Below are positions 8,648 through 15,400 of a stretch of DNA of 24,167 nucleotides, piece after piece. Positions within the stretch are counted from its first letter, which is position 1; every line of letters starts with the position of its first letter. The DNA comes from CAYOBW01 sp964402115 (GTDB taxonomy: Bacteria; Verrucomicrobiota; Kiritimatiellia; UBA8416; CAYOBW01). The stretch is taken from contig CAYOBW010000097.1 in assembly GCA_964402115.1 (NCBI GenBank), forward strand, positions 1-24,167. The letters are read 5' to 3'. A program made the translations under genes and the position numbers. Below the pieces are notes generated by a model that made no database searches, was not told where the DNA came from, and saw only the letters and a program-made list of their open reading frames with translations.

Positions 8648-8763
8648 GTCATCCTGAGCGCAGCGAAGGATCTCGGCGTACCCGCCGCGCGGCAGGCGGG
8701 CGAGCGGGTACGGGCGGGCGCCCCGCCTGGCGGCGGGAGATCCTTCGCTGCGCTCAGGATGAC
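8648..8763. repeat. Palindromic element with perfect 27-bp inverted arms
   Basis: The left arm 8648-8674 is the exact reverse complement of the right arm 8737-8763; the core reads CATCCTGAGCGCAGCGAAGG. Inside, GTACCCGC (8678-8685) pairs with GCGGGTAC (8704-8711), so the 116-base unit can fold into one long hairpin. A partial third copy of the right end (GCTCAGGATGAC) sits at 8774-8785. I see no flanking target-site duplication and no coding content. From memory, this core recurs in many environmental bacterial genomes; it behaves like a MITE or REP-type repeat. Confidence 0.75.
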
Positions 8764-9060
8764 GGGGAGAGAAGCTCAGGATGACGAGTGCCTTCAGCGG
8801 CAGATGATCGAGGGACACGGAGCGGCACAGATCGGGGAAAATAGCGCCACGGGTGTCAGCGGAGCGGGCGGGCGAGGCGAGAGCGTAGGAGGCGGGGGGG
8901 AGAGGCTGCTCTGAACCCTTGGACGCGAAGCGGCCCGTGCGGGCGGACATTGTAGGCGCTGGGTTGTCCGCGGAAGGGGCGGACGGCTGTCAACGGGCCG
9001 ACGGCGTGTCGGCGGCAGAATCATCTGCGCTACGACGCGTCAGGGCGTGGTGTCCAGTCT
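8764..9060. other. Gene-free stretch, nothing recognised
   Basis: G-rich sequence with a few short hairpins, for example CCGAC/GTCGG near 9000. No ORF resembles a protein. It links the 27-bp-armed palindrome to repeat copy B. Confidence 0.5.
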
Positions 9061-9189
9061 GGTTCCGTCTCCCGCTTCGGCTCGCGAGGACGCTCGCCAG
9101 GTGCAGCGGCAGGATGCTGCGCGCGCCCTTTGCCTGGCGCAGGCCGCTGGCGGCACGGTTGGAGGCGCATGAGGAAGTCGAAGTGCTCG
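9061..9189. repeat. Repeat copy B of the vapC 3' end and downstream sequence
   Basis: Matches 7681-7830 in the same orientation, lacking about 21 bases of copy A and one C in the CGCTCGCC run. The vapC stop is lost (the TGA of copy A corresponds to CAA here). This shows a vapC locus with its downstream flank once existed here. Confidence 0.75.
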
Positions 9190-9236
9190 CCGCAGGGCAC
9201 GAAGCCACACCGAGGCGTCCACCAGAAGCGACAGGT
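9161..9236 (-). pseudogene. Remnant of a second vapC, both ends joined
   Basis: On the minus strand the first PIN motif (LLVDASVWLRALRR) is fused within a few bases to the C-terminal EHFDFLMRL of VapC, in a different frame. The roughly 95 central codons, including the second and third acidic residues, are missing. The join lies in CTGCGGCGAGCACTTCGAC (about 9178-9196), where a few bases fit both sides, suggesting a deletion at short homology. The ATG at 9239 reads only the C-terminal frame. No antitoxin partner remains. Confidence 0.75.
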
Positions 9237-9282
9237 CATGAACGCAAAAAATAGGGCTTGCACAAGGTTCGCCGAAGCGCGA

Positions 9283-9310
9283 TTGTCGGTCCTGTCGCTG
9301 GCGCGATAAT
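9283..9310 (+). promoter_or_regulatory. Candidate promoter for the 9330 gene
   Basis: TTGTCG (9283-9288), a 16-base spacer, GATAAT (9305-9310). Transcription would start near 9317, giving a very short leader. Confidence 0.4.
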
Positions 9311-9329
9311 GGGCGGAGGGCAAGTAACC

Positions 9330-9770
9330 ATGATGGCCACCCTGAAGGCTTTTACCGCCGGTACCCCGACGGTCTCCCAGGATGTGGCGGTGGACGGCAG
9401 CGCGTGGCTGGTCCATTGCACGCAGGCGCAGACGTTCCGGCTCTTCGAGGTTTCCGAGCCGCGCTGCGAGGAGTGCCGGGTGTTGTACCGCGCCCGGTTG
9501 AAGACCGAAGGCCTGACGGGGCGGGCCTATCTGGAGATGTGGTGCCGGCTGCCGGGGCGTGGCGAGTTCTTCTCCCGGGGCCTCGGCCAGGTGGTGACAG
9601 GGTCCAACGACTGGGTGTCCTGCGAGATCCCTTTCCTGCTGAAGAAGGGGCAAAGACCCGACCTGATTCGCCTGAACCTTGTCGTCAAGGCCGCGGGCTG
9701 GGTCTTCAAGAAAGCCGTGAAGGGAAAAGCCTGGATCAAGAATGTTGAACTGCTGACAGTACCCTTGTGA
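9330..9770 (+). CDS. Conserved hypothetical beta-rich protein, cytoplasmic as annotated
   Basis: 146 residues from ATG 9330, chosen because GGAGGG ends 9 bases upstream; the in-frame ATGs at 9258 and 9309 lack such a site. No signal peptide or membrane segment. The pattern YRARLKTEGLTGRAYLEMW, CRLPGRGEFFSRGL, NDWVSCEIPFLLKKGQRPD, RLNLVV and a closing WIKNVELL resembles small conserved proteins I have seen in many bacteria, with the look of a galactose-binding-like beta sandwich. The usual G-x-G before W-I-K seems expanded here (VVKAAGWVFKKAVKGKAWIK), a short duplication or frame slip. Function not known. It stands alone between a vapC remnant and a collapsed secreted-protein gene. Confidence 0.65.
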   Translation: MMATLKAFTAGTPTVSQDVAVDGSAWLVHCTQAQTFRLFEVSEPRCEECRVLYRARLKTEGLTGRAYLEMWCRLPGRGEFFSRGLGQVVTGSNDWVSCEIPFLLKKGQRPDLIRLNLVVKAAGWVFKKAVKGKAWIKNVELLTVPL

Positions 9771-9788
9771 AGAAGCGGGGGAGCGCCA

Positions 9789-10037
9789 TGAAACGGTGGT
9801 CAGGCGGCCTGATCCTGGCGGCGGGGCGGTGAACGTGCGGATGCGCTTTGGGGGCGGACCTGGCGTCGCACCCGTCGGCGGGCAACCCCTGGCGGGCCAA
9901 GTCCATTATCTCCTGGGAGGTTTCGAGCGGTGGGTGCCCCCCGTGCAAACGTGCGGGCGCATCCGCTACCGGGCGGTGGGCGCCGGGAATTGACCGCGGC
10001 CGAGCGCAGGCTGTATCTGCTTGAAGGCAAGCCGTAA
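9789..10037 (+). pseudogene. Collapsed secreted-protein gene with a DUF7948-like fragment
   Basis: ATG 9789 follows GGGGGAG and starts a signal-peptide-like MKRWSGGLILAA that stops after 14 codons. In the next frame, 9826-9990 reads NVRMRFGGGPGVAPVGG, QPLAGQVHYLLGG, ERWVPPVQTCGRIRYRAV, which matches the conserved block of DUF7948, a domain usually found before SBBP propellers (pattern: L-x-G-x-V-N-Y-F-L-G, W, V-P-T-x-G-R-V-R-Y). A third frame then reads LTAAERRLYLLEGKP to the stop at 10037. At least two frame breaks and large deletions have removed most of the gene. Confidence 0.6.
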
Positions 10038-10086
10038 GCGATGTACTAGACAGGTCTGAGGCTGCTACGAGGATGCCTTCCCGAAC

Positions 10087-10167
10087 ATGCGCAAAAGACA
10101 GGCTATTGTTGCCGCGTGCACGGCGGTCGTTGCCGTGGCACTGGTTGTGACAGCCGGCAGTGAGTAG
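10087..10167 (+). pseudogene. Lone signal peptide, rest of gene missing
   Basis: ATG 10087 encodes MRKRQAIVAACTAVVAVALV and then VTAGSE and a stop: a positively charged start, a hydrophobic core and a plausible cleavage region, ending just where a mature protein should begin. It is best read as the 5' end of a lost secreted-protein gene. A real 26-residue membrane peptide is possible but not supported. Confidence 0.4.
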
Positions 10168-10199
10168 CTAGCCGAAGACGGCGCGGTGAAATTGCGGCG

Positions 10200-10231
10200 C
10201 GACTCCCACACTTAACAAAGTGTGGGAGTCG
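10200..10231. terminator. Perfect 14-bp hairpin, possible terminator or palindromic repeat
   Basis: CGACTCCCACACTT (10200-10213), loop AACA, then the exact reverse complement (10218-10231). No T-tract follows on either strand, so it could equally be a REP-like palindrome. It separates the decayed region from the mntA-hepT operon. The bases from here to 10390 show no gene. Confidence 0.5.
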
Positions 10232-10390
10232 GGTCCCTGGCATCCTCTCGCCGTTTGTCTGCGCGGGGCCTTTGGCGTGGCGCGCGAGACCCCCTCCCAA
10301 TTGCCGCGCCCATTACACCGGGTCGAGGATTGCCGTGCCGCGACCGTTCCCGCTTGCCCGAGGACAAGTGTTGTGTTAATCGTCATCGCC

Positions 10391-10804
10391 ATGGAGCTGA
10401 CGGACGGAGCGCGCATCGAATTGGAGGGGGTCTTTGCGAAGTACCCTGAGGTGCTGGCTGTCTACCTGTTCGGTTCCCATGCCACGGGGCGGGCGCGTCG
10501 TGATAGCGATGTGGATCTTGCTGTCGTATCCACGCCGCTTGCCGATGCCCGTTCGCGCCGGCTGGACATTCTCGCGGACTTGGCGCACGCCGGCTTCGAC
10601 AACGTTGACCTGTCGTTCCTCGACCGGGGCGATGTGGTGCTTTGCCACGAAGCGGTGCGTCTCAATCGGGTTCTCTTCGAACGCCCGGAGTTCGACCGGG
10701 GCGCCTGGTACTCCAGGGTCGTTCGGATGTATCTCGACTTCGTGCCATATCTCCGCACGCAGCGGCAGGCGCTGAAAGAGAGGTTGCTCCATGGTTCGGC
10801 CTGA
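10391..10804 (+). CDS. MntA-type minimal nucleotidyltransferase antitoxin
   Basis: 137 residues. MntA neutralises the HepT ribonuclease by transferring AMP onto a tyrosine next to the HepT active site. The nucleotidyltransferase signature is intact: Gly28-Ser29, ten residues, then Asp40-x-Asp42 (GSHATGRARRDSDVD). The length is typical. The gene overlaps hepT by 14 bases, which supports coupled expression. Start choice: ATG 10391 fits the family but has no ribosome site; a GTG at 10373 in frame has GAGGA 8 bases upstream and would add six hydrophobic residues, so it remains possible. Confidence 0.88.
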   Translation: MELTDGARIELEGVFAKYPEVLAVYLFGSHATGRARRDSDVDLAVVSTPLADARSRRLDILADLAHAGFDNVDLSFLDRGDVVLCHEAVRLNRVLFERPEFDRGAWYSRVVRMYLDFVPYLRTQRQALKERLLHGSA

Positions 10805-11204
10805 AGTCTTTCAGAAGCGGTTGGAGAAGCTCGACGAGTATCTTGGCATACTGAAGGGGATGCAACGGTATCCCGTGGAGCGTTTTCTGGCCGACCCCGA
10901 GAAATACGGCAGCGCAGAGCGTTTCCTCCAACTCGCCATCGAGGCGCTGAACGATATGGGAAGCCACCTCATTGCCGACATGGACTTGGGAGTTGTGGAT
11001 TCCGCAAGCGACATTCCTCGTCTTTTGCGGAGCAAGGGGTACATCGAAGAGGGGCTGAAAGAGACCTGGATCCGCATGATCGGTTTCCGCAACGTGTTGG
11101 TTCACGATTACCTCGATGTGGACCGCCGGGTCGTTTACGACGCGCTGCAGCACAGCCTCAGCGACATTGCCGCCCTGATGCGGGCGTTCAGTGCGCTGCT
11201 GTAG
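10791..11204 (+). CDS. HepT-type HEPN ribonuclease toxin
   Basis: 137 residues, all-helical HEPN domain. The catalytic motif R-x4-H-x-Y is intact at Arg100, His105 and Tyr107 (GFRNVLVHDYLD); Tyr107 is the residue type that MntA modifies. HepT cuts tRNA or mRNA and slows growth, and MntA-HepT pairs are linked to phage defence in several bacteria. It starts inside the end of mntA (14-base overlap). Downstream lies the broken helicase. Confidence 0.88.
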   Translation: MVRPEVFQKRLEKLDEYLGILKGMQRYPVERFLADPEKYGSAERFLQLAIEALNDMGSHLIADMDLGVVDSASDIPRLLRSKGYIEEGLKETWIRMIGFRNVLVHDYLDVDRRVVYDALQHSLSDIAALMRAFSALL

Positions 11205-11519
11205 CTGTGCCGCGCGTGCGGCGCGTGTTCTTTGCTTACGGGGCATGCATCCCGGTCTTGTTCGCGGCACTGCTGCTTCGTGGGGGCTTGGTGCTGCTGG
11301 TGTGCGGCGTCGCGGTTGTGCGGAAAGGCGGTCTGCGCGCCTCGCGTGGGCGGGTCTTCTGGCGGAGTCTCGTCGCCGACCCGCTCATCGGCACTGACGA
11401 ATGCAGTCGCGAACACCCCCGCCATGAACGCGTCGCCGGCGCTGGCCCCTATGACAGGGCCCGCGGCCGATTTCACGGCGATCACCTCACCAGGCGTCAC
11501 CTGCTTCAGAACTCTCGCA
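11205..11519. other. Gene-free or decayed stretch between hepT and the helicase remnant
   Basis: Open in several frames on both strands, but no reading resembles a full protein. The frame of the helicase remnant continues upstream without helicase-like residues, so the original 5' part seems replaced or scrambled. A minus-strand reading near 11400-11480 gives SAGDAFMAG, like the sugar-kinase signature, without other support. Confidence 0.4.
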
Positions 11520-12325
11520 TCCCGATATCCCTCGATCTCGGATGTCATCGCACGCGCTTGGCGGGCGAAGGACTGGTTCCTCCTCTGGGGACCTCCGGGC
11601 ACGGGGAAGACGAGCGCCGCCATGCGCGCATTGGTCGACCTCGCGATGGCGAAGCCGGGCATGCGGATTCTCCTGCTGGCATACACCTACCGGGCGACCG
11701 ACGAGATCTGCAAAATGCTTGAGGCTCGTCTCAAGGAGGCCGGTCAGACGAACGACGTCTATCTCCGGCTCGGCAATCCGCTCAAGTGCGATCCCACGCT
11801 TCGCGGCAGGATGGCCAACAGGATGGGTTTCGCCAATCGAAGTGCCGTACTGGACTACATGAACAATGTGAGGATTGTGGTTGGCGCCGTCGCCTCGGTC
11901 GCTCCCCATAACCCCGTGTTCGGGCTCTTCGATCACTTCGACATGGCCGTTGTCGACGAGGCTTCACAACTCTTGGACACGCACATCCTCCCGCTGTTTT
12001 GCGCGACGAGCCCTGCTGACGGGATGCCGCTGGTCGGAAAGTTTGTCTTCATCGGAGACGACCGGTCATCGTCTTTTCGACAGTTATCCAGAACCTCTAC
12101 CAGAGCGACATGCTCTCGGCGAGACGGTATGACGATGAAGACGACGATGGCGATGAGGACAACATCGAGATCGACCGCAAGTTGAACGTCGCTGTAACCC
12201 GAGCCAAAGAACGTTTCTATATTGTCGGCAACGAGACCGTTCTCCGCGGGCTTCGCGCCTACCGCGCTCTGCTCGAATGGATCTCGCGCCCTACTGAAGT
12301 CTGCGACGCGGATGTGGTGTTCTGA
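11520..12325 (+). pseudogene. Broken SF1 helicase (Upf1/DNA2 type) with internal deletion and frameshift
   Basis: The first part reads RAKDWFLLWGPPGTGKTS (Walker A at 11589-11612), a motif Ia-like LLLAYTYRATDEIC, then MAVVDEASQ (motif II) and FVFIGDDR (motif III). At about 12065 the frame jumps by one and continues as VIVFSTVIQNLYQSDML (motif V region), ending in KLNVAVTRAKERFYIVGN (motif VI). Motif IV and the region between III and V, normally 100 or more residues, are absent, as is the N-terminal part. Motif order and spacing otherwise follow SF1B helicases. Two lesions (deletion plus frame change at one junction, and loss of the 5' part) make it nonfunctional. It follows mntA-hepT, so a former defence locus is plausible. 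Confidence 0.8.
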
Positions 12326-12453
12326 TGACAGAACCGAATCGTTACGGGACCCATGGCGAACGACCACTGGACACGTCTGAGCTACTCCCCGATAACTGTG
12401 CAGCACTGTTTCACTGTCTCCAGTTAGTGTCCTGGTCAGACAGGAATGCCTGA
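12325..12453 (+). CDS. Small ORF coupled to the helicase stop, probably a truncated next gene
   Basis: The ATG overlaps the helicase stop (TGATG at 12323-12327), the usual layout of coupled genes in an operon. It encodes 42 residues starting MTEPNRYGTHGERPLDTSEL, ending at 12453 just before the convergent protease gene (stop at 12473). No family recognised. Given the state of the helicase, it is likely the first 40 or so codons of a partner gene whose remainder was lost. A chance ORF cannot be excluded. Confidence 0.3.
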   Translation: MTEPNRYGTHGERPLDTSELLPDNCAALFHCLQLVSWSDRNA

Positions 12454-12472
12454 CCTACGGGGGAGGATCGAG

Positions 12473-15400
12473 CTACTCCCCCGTGCTCTCGATCAGGCGG
12501 TAGAACGCGCGCGCGGGCGCGGACGGGTCGGTGGCTTCGTTGCGCGGCGGCGTGGCGGGCCACTCGCCGGGCAGCGGGGCGAATCCCTGCTCCAGGTCGG
12601 CCGCTCGCTCCAGCCGGTAGCGGCGGCCGGCGACGCTGAGCCAACTGATCATGCAACCGCCGCTGTCCGTGCGGATGGTGTCCAGCGCCAGCGGCGCCAG
12701 GCTGCCGTCGGCGGCGATTTGCAGGGTCGCGGTCTGTCCGCCGTACACGGCATAGGCCAGCACGCGGCAGTTGCGCGCGTGCAGTGTAGCCGGCGCCCAC
12801 ACGCTCGTGTACGTCTTGCCGCTCCCGGCCGCCAGCGCCTCGATCGCGTGCGTGAAGGTGGCTACGGTCTGGCCGGCGCCGTCCTCCACCACGAAGTAGA
12901 GTGCGCCGTCGAGCGCCGTATCGCCGGCGTTGTCGAGTGTGACCTGCAGCGTAACCGGTTCACCGTCCTTGAAGCCGTCCGGTGTCAGCGCCAGGTCGTG
13001 CAGGCGCGCGCCAACGGCGCCGACGGTCAGCATGGCATGCGCCCGGTCCAGCGCCCCGCCGTTGGCGTCGAGGGCGGTGACGCGCAGGCGATACGCGCCG
13101 GCGGCCAGCCGCGGGAGTGGCCAGGAGAGCCGGGCCGAAGCCCAGCCGGACAGGCCCCGCAGCACCCGCAGCGGCAGGGGGATGACGGCGCCGTTCGCTT
13201 CGCAGACGAGTTCCGGCGCGAGCGTGACGTCGCGCGCCTCAGGGCTGGTGGCGTACAGCCAGACCGTGGCGGCCAGCAGCGCGCCATTGGTGTGGACCGG
13301 GCGGTCCAACTCGACGCCCCACACGGTGAGGTCCGCGTGGATGTAGTCGATGTCGAAGAGGTAGTTCGTGAAGCAGCGCGACTCCCCGGTGTCCGCGTTG
13401 TGATAGAACGGGTAGACCGTCACGCGCAGGGTGGCGCCGGTCGTGCCGTGCTCTTCAAGCGACCACGCGAACGTGTTTGTCGGCCACCAGCCGGCGCCCG
13501 GCTGGGGGTCAGCGGCGACGGTCCGGCCCACGTTGTTGCTGTCCAGCACCGCCGGCACGAGCTTCAGCCCCTGCGGCGCGCTCTCGCCGCCGCGCTCCCG
13601 GAGCGTCACGCCGCGCACGCAGCAGTTGGATGGGAAGGGGAGGGCCACCGTGTACAGCGGCACAACCGGGCATCCCTCGACGATCAGCTCGTCCTGGCCT
13701 TCGATCCACACGTAGTCCTCGCCGTTGGTGTGCTCGACGGCGAACGGCGGCACGGTGATGGCCAGGGTCGGCTGCGGGCCGGCCAGCACGCTGCGCTCCA
13801 GCGGCGGTGCGGCGTGCGCCGGGACCGCCATGCCGCCCGCGCCGTCCCACGCGAAGGCCAGTTTGGGATCGCCGTAGAGATGATGCGTGGCGCAGTGATA
13901 GCGATTCAGGTTCCAGTCGTGGCCGTACGTGTTGGCGTCGCCGCTCAGCCGGTAACGCTTGGCGTGCTTGAGCGACTGGCCGATCGTGTAGTCCGTCTGC
14001 AGCCGGCCCGTGAACGCCTCGGCGAAGCGCGGGCCCCACCCGCGGCCGTAGTCGCCGTAGCTGTACACGTTGTTCATGGCGCCCATGTACAGGGATGCCC
14101 CTTGCCGCAGCCACGCCTCGGCCCAGCCGTAGCCTGGCGGATAGCGTCCCGTGAGGCAGGACATCGCGTACACGAGCGGATGCGTGGCGCCCACGGTGAA
14201 GTTCGTCCGCATGTTCTCCGTATTGAGGCCGTCCCAGTTCCGCCAGTTGCCGTGTCCCGCGAGGAAGATGACGTCCCGGTCGAGCGCGGCGCCAAACACC
14301 GCCTGCGAGCCGTCGTTGCTCATCTGCGTCACGGCAAACCCCTTGTCGCCGAGCGTACCGCACACGCTCCGCCGGACGTGGCGAAACCGCATGCCGTCCT
14401 CGTTGCCGGCGACCCCGAGGGCGGAGCCGTTGCGAAACGGCACGAGCCCGGCCGCGATGTCAATGCTCGCCTGCAGGGGGGCGATGACATCGTTCGCCGT
14501 GTTGCCGACGATGCGCCCCACGGCCAGCTCCGGCAAATCCATCTCTTCGCGGGTGTCGGCGTACTCGCGATCCGTGAAGTCCACGGTCCAGTACTCGTGG
14601 CGCGCATTGTAGTACACGCGCCACGTCACGCTGAAGGTCGGGATGACCTCGCTCTCCCCGACGATGAGCAGGTGCCCGTCGTGGGTCCAGTCGGGGGCGA
14701 GCTGCGCGGCCCACTCCCCGCCCTCGTTCAACAGGGCGTCGAGCGCGTAGCGGTCGCCCGGCAGTTCGCCGGCGCCCAGTCGCAGCGTTTCGAGCGTGCC
14801 TGCGGGCGTATCGTCGTGCGCCGAACCGCGGACGATGAGGATCTGGTCCTTGTCGAGGGCGCCGTGGTGGGCGAGCAGCAGGCCGTCGCCCGCGTCAAAA
14901 CGCCATGGGACGGTCTCCACGAGCTGCAGCCGCCAGCCGTCCCACTGGTAGACGTACAACGCGTTGGCCGAAGCGTCGGCGATGACGATCTCCTTGCGGA
15001 AATCGTCCCGCACGTCACCCACGGCCAGCGCGTCGCCGGCGTCGAGGGCGAGGTCCAGTCCCAGCTCCTCGGCGTATGCCGGCGCCGCGCTGCTGTCCGT
15101 GCCGTGGCTGTAAACGATCACGCGGTCTTCGCGCAGGCTGCCGACGACGACTTCGTCCAGGGCGTCATCCAGAATGTCGCCGGCGGCCACGAGATCGTTG
15201 GAGCGGAAATCCGTCCCTATCCAGCGGTTCACGAAGTAGTCGCCCGTATCGTGCATGCGGCCGAAGCGCACGACGCCGTCCGGCTCAAAAACGAGCAGTT
15301 CGACGCCGTTCGTCGAGGTGGTCGTATGCGCGGTGAGCAGGGCGCCGCCCGCCGTGTAGTCCGACCGCTCGACGACCACGGTGGTGATGACGTTGGTGTC

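Noticed and set aside
11400..11490. Minus-strand reading with SAGDAFMAGVFA, like the PfkB sugar-kinase signature
   Set aside because: It fails the first two positions of the signature, lacks any other kinase motif, and merges into the antisense of the helicase. Likely chance.
12379..12482. Direct repeat GAGCTACTCCCC at 12379-12390 and 12470-12481, and a weak palindrome at 12435-12454
   Set aside because: Short and imperfect. The first copy lies inside the small ORF and the second spans the start of the protease stop region. Not enough to call an attachment site or terminator.
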